Source: Zanthoxylum bungeanum (Eukaryota; Streptophyta; Magnoliopsida; Sapindales; Rutaceae). From it: a stretch of DNA of 64,000 bases. The stretch lies in assembly GCA_019454045.1 (NCBI GenBank), contig SKCR01049654.1, positions 434,001-498,000 of the forward strand. The letters run 5' to 3'. The notes below the pieces were generated by a model. That model was not told where the DNA came from. It ran no database searches and saw nothing but the letters and a program-made list of their open reading frames with translations. Both the position numbers and the translations under genes were made by a program. Below are positions 31,641 to 43,480 of the stretch, one piece after another. Position 1 is the first letter of the stretch; each line of letters starts with the position of its first letter.

Positions 31641-33049
31641 TGAGGGGAATGATGCGCAGTAGTCGTTTTTACAATGATATGGCAGAAAAGGGTAAGAAAG
31701 TTTTGACAGATGGTAGAGAAGTGGTTGAGACTGCAGAAAATACTGAGGGGGATATAGTGCTGAGGCAATTGAGGAAGACTAGAGCACAAGTGAGTATCTG
31801 GGAACTGTTATGTGCATCTTGGGAGCATAGGCAGGCCATGGTTGAGGCATTGAGCAAGATTGTGGTACCGAAAGACACCAACCCTGCAATGTTTGTTGGG
31901 TCAGTTCAGAAAGAAGCTTTGCAGATATCTTTTTCTGAGGATGAACTCCCGGCAGAGGGGAGAAATCATAATAGGCCTCTATTTATCAGGGCCGAGGTGA
32001 GGGGCAAGAGAACTTCATGTGTGATGGTGGATGACAGTTCGTCCATCAATGTGTGCCCGCTGAAAATTTTGGCAAGATTGGGTATGAAAGCGACAGACTT
32101 GGACCCCTCCAGCATGACTATTAAGGCTTATGATGACAGTAAAAAGGGAGTTGAGGGTACTTTTGTGGCTATGGTCAAGGTAGGCCCGATTGAAGATGAG
32201 GTTGAGTTCACGGTACTGGACATCCCGGCTATTTTCGCCTTATTGTTGGGGAGGCCTTGGTTTCACAAACTTGGGGGCGTGCCTTCCACTTTACATCAGA
32301 TGATCAAGTTCCCGTATGAGGGAGAAGTTGTTACTATCCGAGCTGAGGTAGATAATGCCGTGGCTGCCTTGGAGATACAACCTTTCACGAGGTTTCAGGT
32401 GTCGGCTACTTTTGAGGAGTGGGTGGATCCTAGGGTGGCTAGGATCATGAAAAAAATAAAGTTCGAGCCGGGTGAATGTTCAAAATTACCAGATTTCAGA
32501 GGACAGACTACTCGGAAGGGTTTGGGGTACAAGTCTGATGAAGAAAGGCCGAAGGTCAAGAAGAAAGGCCTAAAGCTGATGGAATGTTTTGTGAAGGCTT
32601 TAGGGTATCAAGGGGAGCCTGAACCTGTGGAAGTTAATGGAATTGTGGTACCTGGGTTTGAGATCTTCCAGGATATGCTGGGTAAGAAGCCGATGGTTGA
32701 AGAAATTGTGAAGAAAGAAGAAGAGAATTGGGAGGAAGAACTGATGAAGTTGGAGAGCCTGACTCTTGAAGAAGACAAAGAGCCTGAGAAGAATCCGATT
32801 GCAGAGGAAGAAGTGTCTATAGAAGATGATGACATTTATCTTCCTGATTTATTTGAGTGTACCTCTGCATTTATCAGCAATAAAGACAATATTTCCGCTT
32901 ATTTGCCTGAGTCTATTTCCTCCGATTTGCATGACTTGAGCATATTTGATATCAGCTCCACCAAAACAAATGCATTTAACCTTGGTACACCTGAGAGTCC
33001 CAAGGAAATTCTAATTGCAAGTGAAGTTACCGCTGAAGAGCGGGAGTAA
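31640..33049 (+). pseudogene. Element C protease and RT linker
   Basis: The 469-codon open frame starts with MRSSRFYNDMAEKGKK and has a retropepsin-like domain: FIRAEVRGKRTSCVMVDDSS, then FALLLGRPWFHKLGGVPSTL. The active-site loop is VDDSSSINVCP where related elements have Asp-x-Gly-Ser, so the usual glycine is serine, which may inactivate it. The C-terminal half is a Glu/Lys-rich linker with GFEIFQDMLGKK and an acidic stretch. A TAA at 33047 ends the frame just before RT. Confidence 0.85.
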
Positions 33050-34450
33050 CTAGAAGAAGTGTTGGTCAGATATGCCAAAGTGTTTGCTTGGTCCTATTAG
33101 GACATGTCTGGGGTAGACAGAAGCATTGCCCAGCACACAATACCAACTTATCCGAATATGAGGCCAGTGAAACAGAAACTTCGACGGATGAGACCTGAAT
33201 GGGCTGAGAAAGTCAGAGAGGAAGTTAAGAAACAGATAGATGTGGGGTTCCTGGAAGTAGTGAAGTTTCCCAAGTGGTTGGCTAACATAGTGCCAGTGCC
33301 GAAGAAAGACGGAAAAGTCAGAATATATGTGGATTACAGAGTTCTCAACAAGGCTTGCCCGAAAGATGATTTTCCCCTACCGCATATAGATGTACTGGTT
33401 GATAGTGCGGCTTTATCTGCTATGTATTCATTTGCAGATGGGTTTTCAGGTTACAATCAGGTTCTCATGGCTGAGGAAGACAAACACAAGACTGTATTTG
33501 TTACTGAGTGGGGTACTTATTGTTACAAGGTAATGCCGTTTGCGCTTAAGAATGCGGGAGCTACTTATCAGCGGATGGCCACTACACTTTTCTACGACTT
33601 GATGCACAAAGAGATTGAGGTGTATGTGGATGACATGATGGTGAAATCAGAGACAAGAGTTGGGCATATTGAAGCACTGGAAAGGTTCCTTCAGAGAGTT
33701 GACAAATACAACCCGCGGCTTAATCCCAAAAAATGTGTGTTTGGGGTGACATCAGGAAAATTACTGGGACATACAGTGGGAATGGAGGAATAGAGGTAGA
33801 CTCCGAAAAGATCAAAGCAATCACAGAAATGCCTGCACCGAAGACAGAAAAAGAAGTCAGAGCATTCTTGGGGAAGATTCAGTACATCAGTCAGTTCATC
33901 GCTAAGTTGACATCAGTATGTGAGCCTATCTTCAAACTGTTGAGAAAAGATCAGCCAGTGAGATGGAATGAACAGTGTCAGACAGCCTTCGACAAAATCA
34001 GTGAGTACTTGGTAAAGCCTCATGTATTGAAACCTCCGAGACCGGGCAGACCTTTGATATTATATTTGGCTATGGAATCAGAAGCACTGGGGACAATGAT
34101 GGTACAGGCAGATGAGACAGGGGTAGAACATGCAGTCTATTATCTGAGTAAGAAGATGCTTCCGTATGAGGCTCGGTATCAAGAAGTATAGAAGATCTGT
34201 CTTGCCGTTGTATGGGCTTCCAGAAATTTGCGACATTATTTCCAGTCTTACAAGATCCAGGTAGTGGCAAAGGAGAATCCTCTGAAATATCTTCATTCGG
34301 TGCCTTCACTAGTGGGAAAATTGGGTAGATGGTTAGTATTGCTGACAGAGTTCGACATTGAGTATCTCACCTCCAAAGTGATCAAAGGGCGAGCAGTAGC
34401 AGAGTTTCTAGCATTACAACCTGTTGAGGGGGATCAATATAAGTTTGAAT
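33050..34450 (+). pseudogene. Element C reverse transcriptase and RNase H
   Basis: After the stop, coding resumes with FAWSY and MSGVDRSIAQHTIPTYPNM. The open frame 33104-33793 holds KWLANIVPVPKKDGKVRIYV, DFPLPHIDVLVDSAA, FADGFSGYNQVLMAEED, CYKVMPFALKNAGATYQRM and catalytic VYVDDMMVKS. A frameshift near 33775 moves coding to 33733-34191 (KTEKEVRAFLGKIQYISQFI, VYYLSKKMLPYEARYQEV). One stop at 34189 separates it from the end of RNase H (ENPLKYLHSVPSLVGKLGRW). Confidence 0.92.
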
Positions 34451-36222
34451 TTCCAGATGAAGAGATCCAAGCAATAACAGTTCAGAGATGGAAGATGTAT
34501 TTTGACGGAGCAGTGAATTACAAGGGAGCCGGAATTGGGATCGTGATAGTGACCCCCGAGGGAGAGACTTTGCCTTTGGCCAAGAGGTTGACATTCAGAG
34601 TGACTAATAACATGGCCGAGTATGAAGCATGTGCTTTTGGTTTGACAGTATTGATAGCCTTGAAGGCCGGAAGTGTGGAAGTCTACGGAGATTCTATATT
34701 GGTAGTCCAGCAGATGCGAGGAGAATGGGAATTGAAAGAAGAACGGTTGAAACCTTACCTTTTTTACCTCAGAAAGTTGGCACAGGTTATCCCCGAGTGT
34801 AAGTTTCAGCACTTACCGAGAGAAGAGAATCAGATGGCAGATGCATTGGCTACACTTGCAGCAACTTGGGAAAATCCAGAAAAGTTAGTGATGAGACCGT
34901 TGATACTGACAACAGCAAGCAGACCTGTTTATGAGATAGAAAGAATTCTGGAAGTTGAGGTCGACGACGGTAAACCTTGGTATTATGACATTCAGAGGTA
35001 TCTGGAACATGGTGAACTCCCGGAAGGGGCAGACAGAAAAGACAGAATAGCCATTCAGAAGTCAGCTTCCCAGTATGTGATTTTGAAAGGGGAACTGTAC
35101 AAGAGGCAAGCAAACGGTATTCAGTTGAAGTGTTTGAGAAAAGAAGAAGCTCAGCACGTAATGGAAGAAATACACGCCGGGGTATGTGGTCCGCACATGA
35201 AAGGGTTGAATCTGTCCCGCAAGATAGTGAGACAAGGTTTTTATTGGTCAACCATGGAAACAGACTGCGCGAAGACGGTAAAGCACTGTCATGACTGTCA
35301 AGCACACGGTAATTTGAATCATTTGCCGCACACAGAGTTGCACGGGTTGTCAGAGCCGTGGCCCTTTTCAGCAAGAGGAATTGATATGATTGGAGAGATT
35401 CGACCGAATGCATCGAATGGGCATCGCTTCATAATAGTGGTGGTGGACTACTTCTTGAAGTGGGTGGAAGTCGAGTCATTTCGCAATGTTACAGCAAAAC
35501 AGATGGCAAAGTTTATAGCTCGGAACCTCATTTGTCGGTATGGTATGCCGCATCATGTAGTGACAGACAACAGAGTTCAGTTTCAAGGAGAGACGAAGGC
35601 AATGTTACAGAGGTATGTGATAGGCCACCACAACTTATCACCGTACAGGCCGCAGGCAAATGGGGTAGTTGAGGCAGCCAACAAGACTATAAAGACGATT
35701 TTAGCCAAGATGACAGAGAACTGCAGAGATTGGGCCGAGAAATTACCATACGCCATGTGGGGGTACATAACATCTGTGAGAACAGCAACATGAGCCACAC
35801 CTTATTCTTTGGTCTATGGAATGGAAGCAGTATTGCCAGTAGAAGTGGAAATACAGTCTATGAGGGTATTAGCAGAGGCAGAATTACCGAAACAAGAATG
35901 GGCCGCATAGAGGTTTGATCAGTTAGCACTGCTGGATGAGAAGAGAATGAAGTCTTTGTATCACATGTAGTTGTATCAGAAGAGATTAGCCCGAGCATTC
36001 AACAAGAAAGTATGCCCCACCAAGATCAGAAAGGGTGATTTGGTACTTAAGCAATCAAGGCTGTCGACGACAGATCCAGGAGGAAAGTTCAGACCTAACT
36101 GGGAAGGACCTTACATAGTGCAGAAAGTAATGGGAAATGGAGCAGTGAGGCTATCAGACTTGGAAGGGAACGAGTTCACCGAGCCGATCAACGTAGACAG
36201 ATTGAAACAATACTTTGCCTGA
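34451..36222 (+). pseudogene. Element C second RNase H and integrase
   Basis: One open frame from 34228 to 35793 carries the archaeal-type RNase H (KMYFDGAVNYKGAGIGIVIV, NNMAEYEACAFGLTVLIALK, VYGDSILVVQQMRG, NQMADALATLAATW). It continues with the zinc-binding and core parts of integrase (HAGVCGPHMKG, HCHDCQAHGN, VVVDYFLKWVEVESF, VVTDNRVQFQGETK, PQANGVVEAANK). The DDE residues are present, though the glycine after Asp-Asn is Arg. A TGA at 35791 and two more stops precede the C-terminal part 35971-36222 (RKGDLVLKQSRLSTTDPGGK, VDRLKQYFA). Confidence 0.92.
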
Positions 36223-36873
36223 GGGAGAGAAGACCGAGCAGTCACCACGGGAATTGGCAGAAGTCCTAACCCAACGGAATAAGAAAATCATTCATGCATA
36301 CACTTAACATTGCATTCTCTTCGTGTTTGTTTTTGTTTTATGTTCGCAGGTTCGAAGAAAGGAGAAAGCGGTAGAAATGAGCCAAGCAACGTCAACGCAA
36401 TTTCAGTTTTTGGGGATGAGTCCCAAGGGGCGAGGCCCATATCAGCTTGGGGGCGAGGCCCATATCAGATTGGGGGTGAGGCCCCACATCAGGTCAGCTT
36501 GGGGCGAGGCCCTACATCATGTCAACTTGGGGGCGATGCCCATATCAACTTAAGGGCGAGGCCCACATCGTCAGCAGTTTTGGGATGCGTCCTAGGGTCG
36601 AGGTTCCCTTGTTGTCAGTTGCAGTTTCGAGATGCGTCCCAGGGTCGAGGGCCCACTACATCATAGGTTCGAGGGCGAGGCCCTCGTTGGTCAGCGGTAT
36701 TGGGATGCGTCCTAGGGTCGAGGCCCCCGTTGTCGGTTGCAGCTATTGGGATGCGTCCCAGGATCGAGGTGGCAGCAGGCAAGTCAGGTGGCAGCTGGCT
36801 AGCCAGGTAAGTAAAAATGCATTGCATAACTTTGATAGGATTATTCAAAGTCACACACTGCACAAGTCCCATC
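36223..36873 (+). repeat. Element C 3' UTR with GC-rich short repeats
   Basis: From about 36420 to 36790, GGGGCGAGGCCCATATCAGCTT and GGGATGCGTCCYAGGGTCGAGG words recur at 25-45 bp steps. It is much more GC-rich than the rest of C. Similar wording (GGGATGAACCCCAGGGGTCGAAG) forms the long array of element D. No gene. Confidence 0.8.
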
Positions 36874-36886
36874 AAAGTGGGGGAGA
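36874..36886 (+). other. Element C polypurine tract
   Basis: AAAGTGGGGGAGA lies one base before the 3' LTR, a typical gypsy plus-strand primer site. Confidence 0.85.
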
Positions 36887-36887
36887 C

Positions 36888-38446
36888 TGTAGGCATTGCA
36901 TTTTTGCATGTGATACCCGATGATGAGTCTCAGTTGGAGGCACTACTTTTTTTAGTCATGGAAGTTGCGGGAAGCGGTCGTCGGAAGGGAGTTGGTATTT
37001 CGTTATATTTTTATTCACTTGTTTAGCGTCAAGCTCACTTGCTAGACCTCCGTTTAGAGCACCATTGGCCTAAAAAAATCCAAAACCCTTTTAATCTAGC
37101 CCATACACACTTCCCACTCACCAAGCCACCACACACCAAGCCAAACCAAGCCCACACCACTACTCACTTGATATCTTTGTATTTACTTTTGTTTCATATA
37201 TATGCATTGCATTAATTACGCATGGGCTTAGTAAGTGCGATGAAAGGTCCTCTAATTGAAGAGGTTAAAATCCTTTACCACGATATTTTACCGCGCCGAA
37301 TAAGGTGTATTCGATTGAGTGTGAGATGTGTTCAATCGGATACGCGAAGCCCGATATCATTTTCTTTACTTTATATATGCATTGTATTATGTGCGCATGA
37401 GCTTAATAAGTGGGATTAAAGGTCCTCTATGTCGAGAGGTTAAAACCCTTTACCACGATGTTTTGCCGCGCTTCTTGGCATGTCATTTATCTTTTAGCAC
37501 ATCATTTCTCTATTCTCGCATGTATTATGAAATCCCATATAGTCATCTTTATCTTTGTACGCATTGTAATGAAAAGCACATTTATTCCATTGGTTGCATC
37601 ATTTTCTTTAGTCCTGGCTTAACGTATTACAATTCATATATCCATGTTATGATAGCATTTGAGTATTATTTCTTGTGGTATATCAGATGGAAACCCGGAC
37701 ATAAATTCCGTAGCCGATTTCGAATGGACGGTAGTGCGGTCTGTACTTGGGATACAATTCCACGTACCACTTGGAAAAGTGCTCACATGTGTGTTTATGT
37801 CCATATTAGTTATCTTATTTTGCACCACGTCATAGCATGCTTACTTTAATGCCTAATTGCATCCTTAATTGTCTTTTTGCATTATGTACTTAGTTGACTC
37901 TTTTATTTACGCATGGACATGTAATGGCTATTTGTTTATGCTTCCTCACGTATAAGTATGATATGTCTATGAAATCACATGTTCGCCATTATTTGATTCG
38001 CTTTTATGTGTGCTTGCGTGGTTAGTGTGTGCTTGTGTTTCCATGAATACTATATGCCAATGAAGTTGTATGTTCGTTGCTACTTTGACTTACTTTCAAG
38101 CTTGCAATCTTAGATGTAAGATATATGCAAATTTAGGTGTAAGTTTTATTTTTACGCATATGAACTTAGAAGCATGATACTCTTGAAAATAAGTGTTACT
38201 TAAGCTTGATTAAATTATTACACAAATCCTTTCATTACAAGTGACATAAGTAAGGGATCATTCCGAACCCAACGGTTTGAGGTATTCCCTTGCGAGGGGT
38301 GAGTGTGGCCTTAAATCTCATTTTCCCGGTTCACACCGGGTGGCGACTCCATTATTTTCCTGTTTAGTCCCCCGTGGCTACTCCGTACTCCCGACTAGGC
38401 CGCGAGCCTAGAACAACATGCGTCGTCCAGTTTCTGTGTTCCCACA
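36888..38446 (+). repeat. Element C 3' LTR (1.56 kb, internally deleted)
   Basis: The first 280 bp match 25520-25800 and the rest matches 27840-29130, so about 2 kb is missing between 37165 and 37170. The break falls in the CACACCACTACTCACTTGATATC region. The second-half match includes the GGATGGAAACCCGGAC block and the terminal GTGTTCCCACA. Confidence 0.93.
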
Positions 38447-38451
38447 GAAGC

Positions 38452-39106
38452 CCTGGACGACCTCGGGGTGGAATATGCGACCCTAACTGATGATGGGACT
38501 ACCCTGTATGGCTTCAGGTGTTCAACAATGGTTCCATTGGGAATGATACAATTGGCAATGACAGTCGAGACCCCTCCCCGGTCTCGGACGATTATGATGG
38601 ACTTCACAGTGGTAGACTGCATGAGCAGTTACCAGGTTATCGTTGGTCGGCCATTTATGATGAAGTTAAAAGCTGCAATGTCCTGCTACTACTTGAAGTT
38701 GATGTTTCCTACTTGGGATGAGATTGGAATTATGTGCGGAAGTCAAAAAGCCGCCCAGAGTTGTTTCGCCACCCTCTCAAATGATACCCTTTGTATTGAA
38801 GATGGTGGCCATAAGAGAAAAGGAAACAAAGATGGGGAAGGAACGAGTAAAACTTCGGGTCCTCGGCCAAAGAAAGTTGCTCGGTTAGGGGCGGTTGGAG
38901 AACTGGAGTCAGTAGAACTGTTCGGGCCGGGTAAAATTATAAAAATAGGAGCAGACTTGGATGGAGCTCTGAAGTGGGACTTGTTGAAGTTCTTAAAGCA
39001 GTACCTGGATGTGTTTGCATGGGGGCATGAGGATATGCCCTGTATAGATCCGAAATTTATTAATCATCGTTTGGCGGTGAATCCGGCCCACAAACCGGTC
39101 AAGTAA
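38452..39106 (+). pseudogene. Element B protease, C-terminal half, and RT linker
   Basis: Directly after element C the frame reads LDDLGVEYATLTDDGTTLYG, PPRSRTIMMDFTVVDCMSSY and VIVGRPFMMKLKAAMSCYYL, the second half of the protease cut at 25519. The linker contains KRKGNKDGEGTSKTSGPRPK, and then DVFAWGHEDMPCIDPKFINH begins the RT region. It stops at 39104 (TAA). Confidence 0.9.
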
Positions 39107-39879
39107 AAAAGAAGGATCTTTAACCAGGAGCGGTGCGAGGTGATAGCCACCGAGGTAGAAAAGTTATTGAAAGCTGGGTTTATCAGAGAGGCAAGGTACC
39201 AGGATTGGGTATCAAATGTGGTCTTGGTAAAAAAGCCCACTGGAAAGTGGAGGATGTGTGTGGATTTTATCGACCTCAACAAAACTTGCCAAAATGACAG
39301 CTTCCCACTACCGAAGGTGTACCAATTGGTAGATTCAACGGCCTCAGTTTTATGGATGCGTTCTCGGGGTATAACCAGGTCAAGATGCTTCCTGGAGACG
39401 AGGAAAAGACAACCTTCATCACCGACCAATGGCTGTATTGTTATAAAGTGATGCCCTTCGATTTAAAGAATGCTGTTGCGACGTTCCAGATGCTGGTGAA
39501 CAAGATCTTCAAGCCACTCATCGACACATCCATGTTAGTGTACGTCGATGATATGATAACCATGTCCATGGAGCCAGCCTGTCATGTAATCGATCTAGAG
39601 AAGACATTTCAGTTACTACGGAATCATAACCTGAGGTTGAATCCGGAAAAGTGTGCTTTTGGGGTGGCCTCGGGAAAGTTTTTGGGCTATATGGTGAGCT
39701 CCAGAGGCATAGAAGCAAATCCTCGGAAGATCCGGGCTATTCTGGATCTGAAATCCCCCGAAATATTCAAAGAATTACAAAGCTTAACCGCTCGAGTGGC
39801 CGCATTGAATCGGTTTATTTCCCGAGCAACCGACAAATGTCACATTTTCTTCAAGGTTATCAAGAAGGCAAAAAGGGAA
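39107..39879 (+). pseudogene. Element B reverse transcriptase
   Basis: Coding moves from frame 39140-39350 (VEKLLKAGFIREARYQDWVS, KPTGKWRMCVDFIDLNKTC) to 39352-40017 by a frameshift near 39345, inside the SFMDAFSGYNQ-like region. The second piece has YCYKVMPFDLKNAVATFQML, catalytic VYVDDMITMS and LNPEKCAFGVASGKFLGYMV. RT copies element RNA; the shift disables this copy. Confidence 0.92.
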
Positions 39880-40750
39880 GTCAACTGGACGACAGAATGC
39901 GAGGAGGCCTTCCTGCAATTGAAGCAGTACTTGACACAACCCAAACTCTTAGCAAAGCCGACCCCATGTGAGACCTTATTCTTGTACTTAGCTGTTTCTG
40001 CCAGTATATTATGTTAGTAAAGCTTTGTTTGATGCTGAAACTAGATATTCGACACATGAACTGGTCGCTTTGTCTTTAATTATTGCGGCCCGGAAGTTAC
40101 GACCTTACTTCCAGGCCCATCCTATTGGGGTTTACACCAACTGTCCATTAAGACAGATCCTGCAGAAACCGGAGGTCTCGGGTAGATTAGTTAAATGGTC
40201 GGTAGAGTTGAGTGAACACGAAATTTCCTACCTACCAAGGGCAGCGGTAAAGGGTCAGGCTTTGGCGGACTTTGTGGTGGAATTTACGGTATCCCAGATT
40301 TTGACTATTGTGGAAGGTGGATGGGAATTTTCGGTAGAAGGATCTGTCAGTTCAAAAGGAGGTGGAGCCGAAATTGTATTAAAAATGGGTGAAGCCGAGG
40401 AGGTAATGTACGCCTTGAGATTCGCCTTCGAGGCCAATAATAATGAGGCTGAATATGAGGCAATTATGGCCGGCTTAAGGTTGTGTTCGTGATGTAGTTG
40501 TGAAGAGTGACTCCCAGTTGGCAGTCCAGCATCTAAAGGGAGAGTTCCAGGCCAGATATGATAGCCTACTTGGCAGAAGTAAAAAGATTGATCGGAAGAA
40601 TGAGGAATGTGCAATTCGAGCAGGTCGGTCGGGAGAATAACTATCAAGCAGACTCTCTAGGACGACTCGCGTCATCAATCAGATCAAAAAAGCCCAGAAC
40701 AATCCATCTGGTCTGTCTCCAAGTAAAAAGTGTGGGAGAGCCCGAGGTAA
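39880..40750 (+). pseudogene. Element B RNase H and second RNase H
   Basis: The first RNase H reads VNWTTECEEAFLQLKQYL to LFLYLAVSASIL, then after a stop at 40015 TRYSTHELVALSLIIAARKL and GRLVKWSVELSEHEISYLPR. The archaeal-type copy follows from about 40300: GGWEFSVEGSVSSKGGGAEI (Asp of the usual VDGSS is Glu), NNNEAEYEAIMAGLRLC, a frameshift near 40490, then VKSDSQLAVQHLKGEFQARY and ENNYQADSLGRLASS. Confidence 0.88.
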
Positions 40751-42014
40751 TGGAGTTGGAGGTGGAAAACGAGTCTTCTTGGATGCAGCCGATCAGAAAT
40801 TATTTGGAATCTGGGGAAGTACCGGAGGAAAAGAAAGAGGCCAGGAAGTTGAATTGTAAAAGCAACAAGTTTTCTTTGATTGAAGGAGTGTTGTACCGAA
40901 GGGGTTATACGGTGCCACTATTGAGATGCCTAGCAGAGGATGAAGCCGATTATGTGCTCCGAGAGATTCATGCAGGAATTTGTGGGAGCCATACCGGGGG
41001 ACAATCAATTGCCTTCAAAGCTTTAAAACAAGGATTTTACTGGCCAACTATGCATCATGACGGGATGAGGGTAGCCCGGAAATGTGAAGGATGATAGAAG
41101 ACTGCCAACTTCCATCACCTGCCTGCAGAACAGTTGACTACATTGTCCAGCCCATGGCCGTTCGCTCAGTGGGGCCTGGATATCATTGAGCCAATGCCGA
41201 AATGGCGAGGGTAGGCAAAGTATGCCATTGTGGCCATAGATTATTTCACCAAGTGGATGGAAACCGAGCATTTGTTCGCAATCACAGAGAAGAGAGCAAC
41301 TGCATTTTTGAAGAAGAATATTATCTGCAGGTTCGGGATTCCCCGGGCCGTCATCACAAATAATGGGAAGCAGTTCGACAGTAAAGGCTTCAGGAAGCTC
41401 TGTGAGGATCTCCAAATCGCCTTAATATTCGCTTCACCTGCCGATCCCAAGTCCAATGGACAGGTCGAGGCAACCAACAAAACCATCAAAGCAAATCTTA
41501 AGGCTCGGCTCGGAGTTTGCAAGGGGTTGTGGGTCGAGGAGCTACCAGAAGTATTATGGGCGTACCTGACAACCTGTAAAGATTCCACAGGGGAAACTCC
41601 ATTTTCCTTATCCTACGGGTTTGAAGCGGTTATTCCGGCAGAAATCAGGATGACTACCCACAAGGTTCAACATTTTGAGGACGAGCAGAATGAGGAGCTC
41701 ATCAGAAATCACCTCGACCTGATCAACGAAAAAGGGAGAGGTCGGCTATGAAGGCAGCAATCTATCAACAAAGAGTGGCCCATTTTTATAACAAAAAGGT
41801 TCGGACCCGATCCTTCCTTCCGGGTGACCTGGTTTTGAGAAGAGTTACTTTAAACACTCGAAGGCCAGATGAGTGTTCGTTGGGTGCCAAATGGGAAGAG
41901 CCATATAAAATTGTAGAGATTGTGAGTCCGAGTGCCTATCTTTTGGAACAGCTGGATGACACTCGGCTAAAGAAGCCTTGGAACGCCGAGATGCTGAGGA
42001 AATATTTCCAGTAA
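40751..42014 (+). pseudogene. Element B integrase
   Basis: The zinc-binding part has REIHAGICGSHTGGQSIAFK, but the CxxC end is damaged (KCEG then stops near 41092). The core pieces carry VAIDYFTKWMETEHLFAITE, VITNNGKQFDSKGFRKLCED and NGQVEATNKTIKANLK. The second catalytic Asp of the TDNG motif is Asn (TNNG), so the DDE triad is incomplete. The C-terminal part at 41748-42014 has FLPGDLVLRRVTLNT and NAEMLRKYFQ. Confidence 0.9.
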
Positions 42015-42464
42015 GTCTCTTTCTCTGGCAGCGAAGTCCCGTGAGTGACCCGACCAGAGTTAAAGACTTTGTTGTAAAAGCCTCTCTTAAAATGGCCCAC
42101 AAAGAGTTGTAGGAAGGGCAATATGTCCCACGAATATTGAATAAAACTTTCCCTATTGAATTAAGAAGCTTGTTCATTTTTTGCTTGTTTTTTTAATTAA
42201 ATGTGAAAGCTGTGTTCAATATTCCGGAGACATACTCGATGCGAAGGGATGAATTGAAATCAGGAAGGACACCAAACATGTGGCACGCCAAACACTGGTG
42301 TCATTATCAAACCCCCGGGTGGAAATACGCCGACCTGGCTCCTTTCATTTTAGGTGGATCCAGATCGCTTCAAGGGATGAAGTGCATGTGGGAAGCACGC
42401 GAACCCCTCGTGGCAGTGTCAGACTCCCGATGCCGGAGCGTAACTACCCCATGACTTGCATTTT
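42015..42464 (+). other. Spacer after element B pol
   Basis: About 450 bp after the integrase stop, with no convincing frame. AATAAAAC at 42139 could serve as a poly(A) signal. Confidence 0.45.
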
Positions 42465-42905
42465 TGAGGACACCTCGGGATGGCGACCGTTGGGAGGGAG
42501 TTCCCCCGTGAAGCAATCTGCCTAACCAAGTCAGCAGTAACACTTCGGGATGGCAACCGCGGGGAGGGAGTTTCCCAGTGAAGCAATCTGCCTAACCAAG
42601 TCAGCAGCAACACCTCGAGATGGAGACCGCGGGGATGGAGTTCCCCCGTGAAGCAATCTGTCTAACCGAGTCAGCAGCAACACCTCGGGATGGCGACTAC
42701 AGGAAGAGAGTTCCCATTGAAGTAATATGCCTAACCGAGTCAGCAGAAACACCTTTGGATGGCGACCGCGGGGAGGGAGTTCCCCCGTGAATTAATCTGC
42801 CTAACCGAGTCAGCAGCAATACCCCAGGATGACGACCGCGGGGATGGAGTTCCCTCGTGAAGTAATCTGTCTAACCAGTTTAGGGGAGGCGACTGCGGGG
42901 AGTGT
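42465..42905 (+). repeat. 67-bp tandem array in element B
   Basis: About six copies of CACCTCGGGATGGCGACCGC, GGGGAGGGAGTTCCCCC and TGCCTAACCGAGTCAGCAG spaced 65-70 bp. GGGGAGGGAGTTCCCCC can form a GGGGA/TCCCC hairpin. Minus-strand frames here are translated repeats. Confidence 0.9.
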
Positions 42906-43261
42906 GCTCCCGTAGGTTTAGCTTGATCGCTTTGATCAGGAGAAGCATGTCACGAGTATGTTTCTTCCCTCGTAGCGTATGCAGGCTCAAGAGCCGCCCA
43001 GCATGAGGAGGTTTTTGCCCTTAGGGTCTCGGCCGCTCACCGATCCATATCTCGGCTTGCCGGGACACTGAATTGTAAGGTTCAGAATTGTGTTTTGGAG
43101 GCACCATGTGGGATGCCATCTTGGGGCCCCCGTGTTGTTATCTTTACTTCATTTTTATAAAGTATGTGCTAAGTCACCTCCACTGTTTTCATCTTGTCTT
43201 ACTCTTGTTTTGATTTTTACCGATTCGTGGGAAGGGAACGCCCCTGCCATGTTTCGACTTT

Positions 43262-43480
43262 TATATCGGCTCGGGGCTGGATTCGTTCCGCCGAGACCTT
43301 ATGGTTCTTCGGCTCGCGGCTGGATTCATTCCGCCGATGCCTTATGGTTATTCGGCATGGGGCTGGATTCGTTCCGCCGAGGCCTTATGATTATTCGGCT
43401 CGGGGCAGGATTCGTTCCGTCGAGGCCTTATGGTTTTTTCTGCTCGGGGCCGGATTTGTTTCCGCCGAGGCCAAATGTTT
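43262..43480 (+). repeat. 55-bp tandem array in element B
   Basis: Four to five copies of CGGCTCGGGGCTGGATTCGT followed by TCCGCCGAGGCCTTATGG. A unique stretch of about 350 bp (42906-43261) separates it from the previous array. Confidence 0.88.

Larger units (their letters stand above)
25520..38446 (+). mobile_element. Element C: Ogre-type Ty3/gypsy LTR retrotransposon
   Basis: It is flanked by a perfect 5-bp duplication GAAGC (25515-25519 and 38447-38451), and the protease of element B reads across the site. LTRs start TGTAGGYATTGCATTTTTGC and end GTGTTCCCACA. It has a tRNA-Arg-like primer site, long LTRs and a second RNase H, which together fit the Ogre lineage. Interior coding is gag 30273-31640, protease 31640-33049, RT-RNase H 33050-34450 and second RNase H-integrase to 36222, followed by GC-rich repeats and the polypurine tract. 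It is inactive: several stops and one frameshift, and a 3' LTR lacking its promoter. Confidence 0.94.

Noticed and set aside
34850..35413. 187-codon minus-strand frame
   Set aside because: It lies opposite the well-conserved second RNase H and integrase of element C and has no homology of its own.
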